From positions 124,001-188,000 of the forward strand of contig JAVTVJ010000375.1 in NCBI GenBank assembly GCA_034509425.1: 64,000 nt of DNA, written 5' to 3'. Both the position numbers and the translations under genes were made by a program. The DNA comes from Eopsaltria australis. Taxonomy: Eukaryota; Chordata; Aves; Passeriformes; Petroicidae. How positions within the stretch are numbered: the first letter of the stretch is position 1; every line of letters starts with the position of its first letter. Shown in pieces: positions 37,801 through 52,800 of the stretch. Under the pieces are notes generated by a model, which saw nothing but the letters and a program-made list of their open reading frames with translations, had not been told where the DNA came from and ran no database searches.

Positions 37801-40800
37801 AAAACATTGTGTTGCTATATACGCAATGTAAAGACTTGCTTCAGGTCCCTTCTGCCATTTGTATAAATGATCAAAAGGTACCATTAAATTCTTATCTATA
37901 AATCTGATATTTCCATCTGAACTGTCATGCAACGCCTTTAAATAATAGTCTGAACTCTGCACCCTTCCGGCTCTTCAGTGTATCTTGGCATCTGTCTTCA
38001 ATGGTGAAGCTGAACTCCTGGTCACATTAGGCAGGTAATACAAGTAAAGAATGAGTAATCTGTACAGGATGGGTTTTAGTTTGCTTGCATTTTTTGTTAT
38101 CAAAACAGTTCAGCAGGAAGAAGGGATTTGTGTATTAGAATATTATACTAAGGGATTAAGAAGCAATGCAGCTAGTAAAAGACCTATATGCAAATTCAAA
38201 GTAGAGTTGTCTGTTGATCTTCACATACATGGACTCAACCTTTAAAAGCAAATCAAAACACATCTATCAGCATTAGATAGAAACAACCAGGACAAGGTTT
38301 TCAGTAAGCATGGAAGAAAGCTTTACATCATCGTTAAATTCATCATCCGCAGGTTTAGAACTGTAAGAATGCATACAGTCTAGCACAAACCAGATTATCT
38401 AAAGCCAATGAACAAACCCTACTGAAATTTGAATGTGTGAGGAAGTTGACAATATGCTTCCTAGTGATCCTGAATTTCTGAAGGGTGTTCTTCCATTTAT
38501 GAAAAAAATGTACTTCAGTGGCCTGGAACAAAATTTACTTACTTTCTCGGAAACAAGTTTTGAAAGAAGGGCTTGCAGCTATGCTGCCACTGGGGCTCAG
38601 TCACAACATCAAATTATCACCAACAAATTTTCAGGTCTGCTGAGCTGCAGTAACTGTGTATGCTGTTACATTATCATGACAACATGTTGCTGTGGTGGCT
38701 TGACTTGAATTTCTTACTGTGGACTAACCAAACTCAGAGTACCTCACAACTGCTGCAGGCTAGGAAGACAAGCATGAAGAGTAGAGACAAGTAATCCTAA
38801 ATGCTTTTCACAGCTCTCAAAGCGAGGTAGTTTCAGATACATATACAAAAAATTTAATTCAGTTTTACCTTCCAATTGTAGCAGGTTTCACAGCAGTGAT
38901 AATATAAAGTGACCCAGTCTGTAGAACTGGTGATCTTATTACAATTACTCTGATACAAGGAGGCCAGATCTTTTCTTCATCTATAATTATACAGAAAAAA
39001 ACCATCACCACCAACAAATTACAGTTTACAGTCCATAGTTTTCAAAAAACTGAAAAATATTCAGCCACTACCTGGCTGAATATACACAACTTTAATAAAA
39101 AGAAATGTGTAATAACATCTGAGAGAAAACTTTGATGAGATTACTGTTTCAAAGGCTTTCTGACTGCATACGAAAGTATTACAAATGTTTTCCTAATTTT
39201 GGTTATTTACATGTGGAGAACTCTTTAGTTACAGCAGTAAAATATATATACATTCACAAAATTTACTACTATATTCTAAATTTATGGATCATTAATTGTA
39301 ACAGATTAGAAAACAATTTTACTTTGAGAAAATGCAACACCTCCTTGTTCACCACATCATAGACCTACTCCGTATCAAATTTTATATCTGACAATTTCTA
39401 TGTCCAATGTATTTTTACTAGTTTTTTCTCTTAGGAGCACTTATCAACATTGCTAAGAAGAGGTAATAGACAGAGCCTACAGATGCATATGCTTTTTAGC
39501 CTAATTATCCATTAATATACTATATTCTAACAGCTGTATGAATTCTGTACTTGGATGTACATTTGTAGAAACAGTCTCCAAAGACCTCAGCTAGGAGCAG
39601 ACATAAATGAGAAGACACTACCTTAAAAGGTGCTAGAGGAAGAGAAACTATCCCCAGTTATTATTACTTCAGCATTACTGCAAAGATGGATATTAAGAAA
39701 AGACCATTTAGTCTGAAAGCCTGATGGTAGCAAGCACATTTTGGTTAACATTAATCACCTAGAATCTGAGTAGTTAAGTAAAGTAATGAAAACATAAGAA
39801 ATAAACTGACCATAAACTGTGAGCAGGGCACAGGCTACAATACAGTTTTCTATAGGTTGTATTTCATTCTGTGATTTGGAATATCCTTTGCACATACACA
39901 ATTCCCAGTGGCTGCATCAAGCTTTTCACAAGTTCCCTTAATTTTTTTGTTTCTTAAGGACCTAGTAGAATGCTTTGGTATAAAACACTGTACAGGTTTC
40001 CTGTCTATATGCATTTCTTACAAGTTGCCATTGGAATACACACAAAATAGGATTTCCACTAGTACTGACAACTCCATGTTGCTTTTCACCACAGCAGACC
40101 CATCTTGCATTCAATTGTACATGAGGGTTTACAAACAGTATCAGAAATACTGTATATTAATTTAAGAGAGTTAATACACAGAAGTACTGTGAATTACTGG
40201 TCTAGAACCCCTTTTTTAGCAGCAAGGTTACTTTTCTTCTTTCACTTTCCTTATCAAACCAAATTTTTGCAATCCCTGAGGTTTCTACACAAGCACAGGT
40301 GTTATATGCAGTAACAGCTTTTCTAAAAACACTACTACTTACTTTTGTGCAAATGAAGAGAGGGAAAGAAATGCTGGTAACATATAGCACTTTTTCAAAG
40401 TGTCTCAACTCATATGCTTTTATATTTTTTTTTTAAACTATCCAAACTGATTTTTTTAACAGGCTCCTGGAAAAATACAGTAATACCATATATAATCCAC
40501 AATAATTCACCTTCATTTTCTGAGTACTCTGAATCACCAGTTTCTTCACTTGTTAATTCCTCCTCACTGTAGGTTTCACACTCAGAATCTGTAATTTCAC
40601 CTTCCTCTGGTTCACTCTCTGTGTCTGCTGTTCTACTGTCATCTGTATACGCTGCAGCATCTGGTGCACTTCTGCGCAAATGTGAACTTATACTGTCTGT
40701 AGAAACGGATTCTTTGGCTGTTAGACTGTTTCGTGGTTTTGTGTCCATTTTAGTCTTCTTTCTTACATTTGGAGACTCATCTTCTTCAGTGGAACTTACT

Positions 40801-43800
40801 TGCTCAGTGGTGGAAAAGCAATTCAGACTGTTAGATGATTTCTGCTCTTCTGTGTCCAAATCCTGGAGGGGAGTTATACAATGTTACAGTCTTTACAGAT
40901 TGAGCTTTTCTAAAGAATGCTAGTAGCCTGGAAGTAAATTCTTCTTAGGAAGAATAATTTTTAGAACTATTGAGAAATAGTTTAATTTCTAGAAAGTTTT
41001 ACACATGCAGTCAGCAGAACTTTTACATTTCAGTAAAAATACTTTTACATCCTATTAGATGTGACTGAGACCATCTTCTATTTGGGAAAGTGTGACTGCC
41101 CTCCTGCTCTAAACTTCACTTACTCCTCTTCTAAACGTCACTCTTTTCTCTCTCTTTAGAAATGTTTAGAAACTTTAGAATCCTGTCCTCATTTTCAAAC
41201 TTGTACAACATCACTCTGAATATTTTCCTATTTCACTTTTATGACACTCACTTCTGTCCCTCTCTTATTCAATTCTTGTAACTTGCTTAGAAGGTCTTTA
41301 ATTGATCTTCATTGTATCTTCCTCCTGTTTTCGTCTTTTTAATTACCAAGAGTCCAGAATATCTGGAATGCCCACTCATGCTTTAACTATAGACTTGTTC
41401 TTCCTCCTTTCAAAACCACATCTTTAACAGAGCCTTTAATCAAGACAGCAGATAGAGAGTATAAGCTTAACTTATGCTATGTGAAACAGTTCTACTATAA
41501 ATCCGTTTTCTACTGCAAAATATTTCTCCATTTCTCTCCTGAATATCAGACAGATTGGATCATTACAGGTTCTTCCATTTGCACTTATTTCATGACCAGA
41601 AATAAAAAAACCCAAAATTTTTAAACTGAGAAATCTAAAGTTTCATATAATTTTCCCAGAGTACCTCAAAAATATAATTCTCAATCTAGTAGCTTGACAA
41701 CTATCTTAAAAAAAAAGAGAAGGAAAAAAAAAAGGAAAAAAGAACAGAAGTGGCTTTAAAAGATAAATAAAATCTGAGATTAAATTATGTGTTATTTTGA
41801 GTTGAGAGTAAATGCATTCAATTGCCTTGAATTGTATCAAGTACTGCAACACAACAGGTAAAAAATACATCCTTGACTTTTTTCCATGTGTTTCCATTTC
41901 AAGATACGTGAAATAATGTGAATGCTAACATCATGGAAATTAAAGCACTTTCAGAACTGTAAAAATGCATCAGTGGTACAGACTAAGACAATCACAAGAA
42001 TTTATCTCAGCTGTTAAAATAGGACAGTGTACTTTTGAAACACCTTCAGTAAGACATCAAGTTTTCTGGTAAAACTAGCTCTTTTTAAAAAGGTTTTCAC
42101 TGAAAGACTATGGGTTTGTTCAGGGTTTCTCTATAATGCACTAGCTCTCTTCCCTGAATCCTCTAAGTCCCTGAATAGAAAGGAACAGGATAGCAAGGTC
42201 ATTGTGTAATGCTGTTTATTTTAAACAAAAAGTGTAGTAATCCTGCCAAATCCTGTGGTTTGGATTTGTGCTGAAGATGTGGTTGATAATACAGAGATTT
42301 TTTTAAAATTTATTGCTGAGCAGTGCTTACACAAGCCAAGGCCTCTTCTGCTTCTTGCACCACTCCACCAGCTAGGAGACTAGGAATGCACAAGGAGTTG
42401 GAAGCAAGACACAACCTGTATAGCTGATCCCAACTGTCCAGAGGGTATCCCATACCATATGGCATCATGTTTACCAATAAACACTGGGGAAGGGATAAGG
42501 AAACAGGATGGATGTTGAGAGTCTGGCCTTTGTCACCATTTCCAGTGCTGGAGCCCTGCTTTCCTGGGGATGGCTGAACACTTACCTGCCCAGGCAGGGA
42601 AGCAGTGAATCAATTTCTTGTTTTTTCTTTTGCTTGCGCATGTGGCTGTTATCGCAACCCCGAAGTTTTCTCACTCCTATCCTTCCAATCCTCTCCCCAG
42701 TCCTGCTGCTGCTGGTGGAGTTAGTGAGTAGCTGCCTGGGGTTCAGTTGCTGGCTGGGGTTAAACCACAGCTGACCACCAGTACTAACTCAGAACACGTG
42801 CAGCATGAATTGAAGTCTAACTGTGCAAACAGCACCTAATGCCTTGCCTCCATAGGCATTGCTTAAAAAACAGGGACCGGCAGTAAGCACAACATTCGGT
42901 AAATATTACCCTGAACAATGCACTAAATCCTAGCAATGCACCTAATTTCTCAATGACTAACTAACTCCTCATCCCAAACTCATGCCACAAGACACAAAGT
43001 ATGCAAGTAGATGCTCATTATAACCATTTTTTACACCATGATATCAGGTACGTACATTTTTCCATTGCTGCTTTGCCCAATACATCTAAATAGTAGACTG
43101 ACACCAACAGTCATGAGTTAGACATGGACTAATTCAATGTGATCCAGGTTTGAAAAACTTTCTACCTACTGGGTATTAGATCCCACACAATCTCTGGGAT
43201 TTTTCTCAGCTGAAGCTGAGAGGTGAGATCAATGTAATAGATAATAAACTATTTTTTAACTACAGAGTTCAGCTGGTTCATATTTCTGCATCCCTGACAA
43301 AGTCAGCACTTTGAAATCAGGATTTTTATGTATCCCATGAGGACTAATCTTATAATAATAACAAATCATGCTGATGTGAGTGGAATTGATGCTTTTACCT
43401 TATAAAGGATATGCCACAAACTACTGATTACAATGACCTCTTGAAATGCAGACTGTCCTACTTAGAAAATATGTTATTATCATTGTCACTGAACTGTTTT
43501 TAATGAAAAAGTCAAAGTATTTCAAGCACTTAACTATACTTTTTGCTTTACTGTTGCAGAGCAAGACATTTTGTCTTTCAAAACTTCAATTCTTCTGTAC
43601 TATGGCTGACCAACACCCACATTCGTGCAATTCTTCAGCATGCCCATAAATTGGAACTTACTATTGTGAGCACAGTTAGCTCAATTCTAAACTGTTTAAA
43701 CTATTTTTTTCTAAATCTATTTTATACAAAACATAGAAATATAGACAAATACAAGTTCTCAATATGTAGCCTGTTTCTTGGTTTGCTAGAAGTTCAGTAG

Positions 43801-46800
43801 GTGATTTAACAGAATCATGGGTTCTCAGCACTTCTACAGGACTGAATAGTACACCTTTAGCATTGACTCTCTCAATTTGACATCTGAAATTCAATGTTTT
43901 ACTAAAGAAACATTTTCAAACACTTAAAAATAGCTCTTTCACTCAAATGACTAAGCTTTCATGTGCTAAAATCATTCCACAAGTACTTCAATTACTCTCA
44001 TCCACCCTACAAAATGATCAATTTTCCAGTGCAAAAAATGTAATTAAATGCCAGAAAAAAGGCTCCTCCTACAGCATATAGGAACCATTTTATACACTGG
44101 TGGACAGCTCTGAAGTAAATAACCTTACCTAAAGATGAGTAGTTTCTTTAGTGCAGACCCTTTTTGTTACACAGGGATGCTAAATACTTCTCTTCCCAAA
44201 TTTTCTAGAATGCCATCAAAGTTTTCTTCAGATGTTACTTACACAGTATCTAAAATCTATTTCAAAGCTACTTTGCAGGTGAACCGATTTTGATTAAATA
44301 GCTTAAAAAATTTATTAAATCCTTTAGGAAAAAATGTATCTAAACATCACTTACTAGGTATTATTTTTTCTTTAATAAAAATATCAAGGTTAAAGGTAAA
44401 CGTCCATGGACTAATGTGTGTTTGTTGTCTCAATTCTACCAGAAGCTACCAATCCAGAAGAAGAAATCTTCAGATTAGCCATGGTTTCTGTCAACTGATG
44501 TACCTAAAGATGGGATGAATACCAGCAAAAAGTAAACTACATGTGATAAAAAAATAAAAATCACTGCTTCAAGAATTCTATAGGAAATACTACTAAAACC
44601 ACCTTATCTTTCCTACAGAAGTAGCTATGATGCATCTATAATGGAAAAGGATATGGCAGAAGTTAATTTTGAGTACCATACTGAAATAAAATTTACTAGG
44701 TGGTAGTTTGAAAATAAAAAATTTTAAATTCAAAAACAGTTTATGGAAAAAACCAATATGTGTCAGACCTTCCTTCTAAATTTTGCCATGCATTTCTAAC
44801 AGCCCCAATGCAGGAAGTAGAACTGCAGGATCACTACTGCACACAGTCTATTCTCCAAACTGTATGGAAGCCCTGGATCCTGATACTGGGCCAGGGATCC
44901 TCTTATCACTTGTATCACCTTTTTCTTTTTAAACTTTTCCATATTTACTTATTCAAACTTTTTTCTTGTACAGAAGAAAATACCATGTTTTCTGTCCCAC
45001 CGTTTTTCTGACCCACCCTTACAAAAAGATACCAGAACTAAACAGTATGTCTGAAAGTTTCAAGGTATTCTACCTATCTTTTTACACGACCTACACAGAA
45101 GCTATTACTTCATCCTGGCAAAAAAAATAAAAAACAACAAAAAAAAAAATTAAAAAAAAATTGTGCAAGCAAGTAGAGACAGCATACTTTGTTTCACAAG
45201 TCAAAAGAAAACTGTCTGTAATATAATTTCAGTTTGTGACTAAAAAAAAAAAGGATGTCTTTAAGGAAAGTTCTTGTATAAATTAGGAACATTCCCCACG
45301 TGATAGTAACCAGATGATTTCCCCTCCACTGTTTTTTTACAATTAGAAGTACATTCATTTTAGCAGACACTTTTGAGTATTTTCTTGTTTGATTATTCAG
45401 CTTGTTGAAAATGCAATACTCTATTAATATATCAATTTTATCCTTTACATTCTCAGAATTATACTGGGTTTTCTTTACGAATGCTACAATATTTGTGGAC
45501 AACTCACTTGCCATTTCTGTAGTGTTAAGCACCCTAATTTCCTACTTACAAATAAATACTATATGTAAGATAGCTGAGTACATGAACTTCTTCACAATAG
45601 CTAGAAACTAAACCACAAAAAAAACCACTCCTGTGACCAGAAACAGAAAGTTAATGGATTGTTTCAGTTACAATATTTTTTAAACAAAAAAGGTATTAAC
45701 TCTGGTTTAAATTAAGTCATTCAAAAATCATTGCTTACCAATACCATCTACCTAGAAATATATGCTTGACTACACACGTAGCTGCTTAACGTAAATTTCC
45801 TTATTTCTTGTATCTGGCAATTCTTAAGCAATACTAAGAATCTATCAATATTTGTTTACATTTATTCCTTTAACTGTCTTCCACTGCTTTACATGAATGT
45901 TCTTATAAACCACATCAGCTTCACCCAAGAGTTACAAAGTTCAGGGGGTGAACGATGTCTTTCCAGAACATGTCATTCTTAACAATAGCAGTCCACAGCC
46001 CAGGCATTAAACCAAAACCTTCTCCTACCTGTACCATCAGTAGAAAAAGAAAGGCAAGTAAAACCTTCTTTGGTCAAGAAGTGAGGCAATGTTGGGACCA
46101 TTTTTCAGGCTAGCAGCACAATTTAATAATTGATTGGGAAAAGCAGTAATGAGGTACTAGTATTCAAAAGCATTGTCATAACTTTAACAATTTAAACAGC
46201 ATTCAGGGAAAGAAAAGGGAGAAGGCTGGGCAGTAAGTCTGGAGAACAGCATTTCAATAGACAATGCTTCAACTACAAAGTCCTATTTAATACCAGATGT
46301 TTTTAGTTTTAGTCTATCGTGAACCAATCAGTGCCTGTGCCAATACAAGACTAAACTGGACAACAGTTATACTGCCAAAAAATATCATGCATCTATGCAC
46401 TAGACTGTGCAGCTTACAAACAAATTTTTCAATTTTATAACAGAAAAATACAGTCTTTTATTCTAGCAAATATGCATCTTTTATATTAATGTAACATGGA
46501 ATTTTAAGTGATTAATAACCACAGTACATAGAATAGAATAAAATAAGAAAGAATAAAAAAGAATAAGATGTTTTAACTCAGCTATGCTATCTACATCAGT
46601 AAGGTACATTTTTCTTCTAAATCCAGCAGTGCATTTACAAAGAACTGCACTGACAAAAAGGCATTCTTTTATTTTTCAAGTTTCAAATGGAGAGTGTTCT
46701 ATGTTTCACTTTGTAGTCTCCCTGATTTTGTTCAAAAAAATAAAGGCCATGATTACTTCTTTGACAAAGACCTTCACTCCTTGTTCTCAGAAGGAAAGAT

Positions 46801-49800
46801 CTGTGCACTACAGTATACTTTAAATGTTTTTTCTGTTATCTTGCTGGTCAAACAAATTAATTTACAAATAAAGCAAAGTACTCAGTTCACCATCAACAAA
46901 ACACATGAGAAAAATATCGATGTTTACCTCCTACCTTGTGACTGTGGAAGTCTCACAGAAAAGACCTGTTAACATGACTATCTAAATTAAAACATCGGTA
47001 TAAAGTAAGCTAAAGAGAAACCTCTGCTCCTAATATAATCAGATTACAAAAGCAGACTGTGTTTGGATTCTAAAAAGTAGCCAACATTACTTGATAGGTC
47101 AGAGCTATATATGCCTTAAAACTTTTATAAACACTCTTGTTGGTTTAGGTAACAGTTCATGACAGAACTAAATTCAAGAGACTTCTTAATCAGTTCATGA
47201 TTAAGACTTACTTCTACAAGTTTTTATGATTCTTTCCTGACACATGATGGATAAAGGTCTGTATTGACCAATAGCTTTTGAGAGTGGCAGAATGCTAATT
47301 CAGTGTTTGCACAGAGCAGGCCCAGAACCTGGGTGCTGGTAAAACTGCACTTCCGTTGCATTAGCTCTCTTCTCTTTAAGTCTAAAGAATCATTATGCTT
47401 ATCACTGCTATGTATCTAGATCAAGCTTTCAAACGGAAGGGTTCAAGTGAAGTTTTCTCAAGGAGTAGAAATTCCTACATTAGCCACAATTTGTTTATAA
47501 AATGTGTAATCAGTCAACAACCACTATCCATTTAAACTAATTGCACTTTTTCTTAATGTAAAGTTTTCATTTTCAAATCTTTCAGGTGACCTCACTCCTG
47601 ACAGATTTTTTTAACTGTGTACTGACATTATGTGACTATTATGTACAGGTACCTGGACAGTAACTTAATTATTTCAGATTTCAACCAATCTTCCTGTCTG
47701 AGGCTTACATAATGAAACTATGTAATGGTTAAAGCAATAGCTTTGAAGAATGCAAACCATGGAGAACTCAAACTAGAGAAATCAATATATTCAATTTTAT
47801 TTTAAAATAATAGAACAAACTGGCAGAGTAGAACTCAACATCAGTAAGAATGTTCCTAACGTAAACACTTCCTGAGGTTTAATAGTTGCGTTAGTACTCC
47901 TTCATGTTTAGGAGTAAGTGATGTTTTTCAAGGCAGTCACTCTACACCACATGGTATGCTTTCTTAGCACTTAGAAAAATGCTGTAATTTAAAATACATA
48001 TTAATTACAATGGGCATTAAGATGTACAGCTCATCCATACACTAACGACAATGAAAATAGAGTGACCAAGTAAAGTATCAACAGGAGAGCATAATATGCA
48101 AAGAAACAGAACTTCAAAAACACCAATCCCAAATGATAACAGAGATGCAGTAAAAGGCCAATGGACTAAGTTCTGGAACACAGTCATGGAGAAAAGACTG
48201 GGTACGAGCGTATTTTCAAAATTTACATTTTTTTGATTCATAATATGAATCTGAAAAAAACCCAACCAAGCAAAAAACCAACACCAAATCACAAGCCAAA
48301 ATCTCAAAACCAAAACACTGCCGCTAACACTGAATTTCTGATGTAAATCCAGTCCACACAACACTGAAACCATTCTAGTGTGCCTGCTATTCAGAAAACT
48401 TCACTGATGCTCAGTTTTAAGGCTCCCTTACAGTTGGGTAGTAATAGAAAAATACTGAAAACACAAGGGGATCCAAGTTAAAAGTTTCATCCTTAATCAC
48501 TCAGTGGGGAAGTTATTTGAACACTATCACACACACGTTAGGAACCTGCTGCATACAGTTTATAAGCACACATTCTCAGCATAAAACCAAGCCCCACAGC
48601 CCATAGGTTGTATCATGGACAAAAACACAACAGATTTTGCATTTTCCCTCTGTCAGTTCTGAAGTCACCTTATACTCATCTGCAGCAATCCACTCTGGTT
48701 CTTTCCTCTTCTTTTTCCCCTTTTTATCCTTGGGGTGCTTAGTACCAGAGGCCTGGTAAGACTGCAGATCCACTCGTGAATGAAACTGGTATCGGCCGCT
48801 TTCCACATCACAGTAGTAATAAATTCCAGTTGCTGGGTCATAATACAGCTGGTTTTCCTTTATGAGAAATGAAGAACCATTGTATCATCACTTCAATAAA
48901 TATATTGTTCAAAGAAATATCTGATTAAATAATAAAGAATCACATTTGAAGTTTGATAAAATGAAAGAACTGTGCTGGCCTGGATGGCTATCAGATGCCC
49001 ATCCAACCACTTTGTCAATTCACCTCCTCAACCAGACTGGGAACGAAAATAAGATGAAAAGTTAATGTCAAGACAGAGAGGTCACTATCATGGGCAAGCC
49101 AGATTCGACTTGGAAATAGCTAAAACACAGCTGGATGATAAGGATCAAATTAAAAACACCTCTCCTAGTCTTTTTTTCACAAGCTCAACTGTACCATTTA
49201 ACTCCTAGCTCGTCTCCCTGTCTTCCCCCACCAGAGTGGTGCAGGGAAATGAGGAGTAGAGGGGCTGAGAACAATTCATGCGAAGTCCCTCTCTGCTGCT
49301 ACTTCTTCCCTGCCCAGCATGGGACCTTCAAGAACTGCTTCAAGTATGGGTCCTCCACAGGCCACAGCTCCTACCAGGGAGACCTGCTCTGAGCTCTGGC
49401 ATGGGCTCTCCACAGGTCAGTTCCCTTAAGGAGCTGCTTCTTTGTGGGATCCTCCATGGACTGTAGTGTGAGCAGCTTCAGCATGGTCTCCTCTATGGAT
49501 TGCAGGAAATTGCCTGCTCTTGTGCCTGGAGAACCTCCTCCTGTCCTGTTCCCTCTTCTTTGCCCCTGGTCCTCACAGGGTTACTTTTCATACCTCCCAT
49601 ACAGATTCCACTGTGACATTTCTTAGACTGGTTTCAGAGAGGCACCACTAGCTTCACAAAAGGCTGTGCTGTGCCCTGCAGTGGAACCAGCCATGTCCAG
49701 GCAGCCCCTGGCCTCCTCCCACAGAGGTTACCACTGCAGCCCCTGGCCCCATCATCAAAATTTTGCCAGTAAACACAATACAAGAACATTTCCTGTAATT

Positions 49801-52800
49801 CAGAATTCTTAAGTACCAAGAAAATACATTCTTTTGGATAATTGTACCATAAACTGCAATATATAGCCCCACACATTTATGTATAACTAAATCCACCAAC
49901 TATGCCAAAAGCAATGGTATCCCTTAAGACTTTAAAAATTAAGACCAGAAGCATCCCAAAAACAAACTGTTGTGTACCTCAAGCATTTTTTAAAGCTGAG
50001 TTGAATACAAAACTGCAAACAAACTCTCTGTTCTCAGTGCAGTGCAATGTATACATATCTATCCACACGTCTGTATACATATACACACACACACACCTCA
50101 TAGGACAAAAAGAAAACCTCGTCAAAAGCTATATAAAAATGTATAGCAAAAAATAACCATTAAGAAATTTTGATCTATAATCTGATGTGTTTTTCTAAAG
50201 AAGTATTTTCTTTCCTGTAGCATCAAACTAGTTGGTAACAGTACTCAAGTAAAAGCATTTTGTATATTTTTTCTCAACACTCTTTTCAGTTGCAGAAGCA
50301 ACTGACTTACTTCAGAAATATGTCTTTTTCTAAACAAGACATTTTTAAGCTCAAGCTTTTAGGTTGAAGAGAGTTACAGATCAGCTTTATAGCATAAAAT
50401 TTGTACAATGCCAAGTAACTTAAAGATCTAGGAGACATCAAAAAGAACTAAATTCAAATCTAAATTTGTATCATAGCTTGCTATCTTTAATAGGTGACTG
50501 AAATTGAAATAATAAAAAAACTAATTAACAAACTTTTAACACTATTCATCTTCAGTAACCTGCTTTTCAAATGGTAAGATCAGCCAGGATCTTAGCTCTT
50601 TGCTCGTATCAACTTTTACTAACAATTTTTGCAATAGAGAAAAAATACCAAGGATTTCAGAAATGATCCTTACTGAATTGTAGTAGAATCCAGTGCTATG
50701 GTCATAATACAATCCTGTATTTTCATCATAAGTAAATCCAGTTTGTGAAACAGCAGCCTCTGCAGCAGCTCTCAAGCTCTCTGCCAAAGAACCCTCTGGT
50801 ACTGAAGTTTCTTCTGTCTCCTGATAATATAAAGTAAGAAAGGTAAGTGCTCTATGAACTTGGATTGTTTCAGAAGGTAAAAATCTGGCTTTAGTTTAAT
50901 GATAAACGTCTACTGATTTCAACAGGATCAAGACTTTAGCCTGTCTTTTACTCAAAAGTGATTCACATCAAAAATGCACATAGGAAACACCTTTTAGAGC
51001 ATTCCTAAGACAGATTTCTGCCCTCTGCTCCATTTCAGTTACTAGATGCTAAGGCACAAACTCAGTTGAGTGACCTAAGAGAAGGCTGGACACCAGGGAA
51101 GAAAACCAACCCACCACAAAAAACCCCACCAACAATGTTCCTCTCTTTATATGTTGCTTCCTCATGTCAATAGAAGAAAAAACAAAAAGTACTATTTAAG
51201 AAAATCAGCATTGACATATTGGACATTCTCTGCTGATAACAAAAGATCCTGCTTCTAGACTGTGTAGAATATTGGTGCCTTTTTACAAAAACTCTTAAAC
51301 TCCAAGACACAAATCAAAGAGGATGCTACACTTGGATACTACAAAAATAACTAGCTTTGAAGAACAAGGATATTATCAGCACTAGATCATCACAAAAAAT
51401 AATTTCCTATAAAGACGTCAGGACCATAAGCACATTTTCTGGAAGGAATATTAACAGAGTACTGATTTCAAAACTGGTAAAACCCCAGACGGTCCAAAAA
51501 CCTGTGAATTCTGGACGAAATTTTCCTCTTCTCCACCTTCAACAACTTTGGTGCTATCTGTCCTTAGTGGAATATTAACACCTGTCTCAGATTCCTCTGA
51601 GGAATTACGCTCAGTGCCTCCAGTCCTGTGATTGTGTTGCACTGGTAGTTCAGATGCACAGTCTTGAGTATCAGGGTGATTGTAATAATTTTCATAGTAG
51701 TAATAATCTGGAGAGGGAGAGGGGAGAAGAGAAAGAAAAGTTGAAGTTGCATAAATTACCAAGTCAGTGTTTTACTAATGCAGTTGAGGGATGCTAAATC
51801 TTAAACTAGAAATTTATGCAAGTAAGTAATCCAATGAAAATCAAATATTAGGTAGTGCCTCTACTTTGAATTTATTCTACTCTACTGATCAAATTATGTC
51901 TTGTTTTAATATACTTCAAAAACTGGTAAAGCATGTATGTTTGCAACACGAGATTACTACATAACAAATAAAAATCGCATGAATTCTGCTAGTCCATGCT
52001 ACACTCTATCCTGAATTAATGGCTCGAATAAATACAAAATGATCTGAAAGATTATGTCAGGTTACTGAATTTAATTCAGCAAAGGACAGAGACTTGAAAG
52101 GTACTCTATATTACAAAATTTTCAAACTAAGATACTGTTCTATATCCCCATTTAAAGTCACCACCCTCTCTACCTGCTTGTGACCATGCAGCACAGTCCT
52201 CTGTCTGTACTTCTACGCTAGATGTATTTTTCTCCCTTCTATGACAGATTTCTTTAGTGAGTTCTTCTACCTGAAAGAAAAATTGCACGTTAAGAACACA
52301 ATACTGCATTTCAGTGGTCTTCCATCTCAGAAAAGAGAGTCAGCCTATTTGGCATTCCACAATTCAAACAAAACATAATAGCATCACAGGTGTTTCAAGT
52401 GATTTTGTTTGGCAGGAGACAATTTTGTACTTGAATGGTTGGCATAAAGAAACACATAATTTCTGCTCACAAAGCAGCAGAGAAACTTAACCAAGCTTAT
52501 TCCTAGGTGCCCACTCTGTAGAGTTGGATTTCAAGCAATGGCCACTGTTCTGTAGTGACAACTGTGGCATTCACAAATCACAGAATATTCTGAACAAGAA
52601 GAGCCCAAAGGGATCATCGAGTCCAACTCTCAGCCCTGCACAGGGTATCCCCAAGTACCACACCATGCGCCTGAGAGCATTGTCAAAACGCTCCCTGAGC
52701 TCTGTCAGGCTTGGTGCTGTGACCACTTCCCTGGGGAACATCTTCCACTGCCCAAGCATTCCCTGTGTGAAGAACTTTCTTCTAACATCCAACGCAGAAC

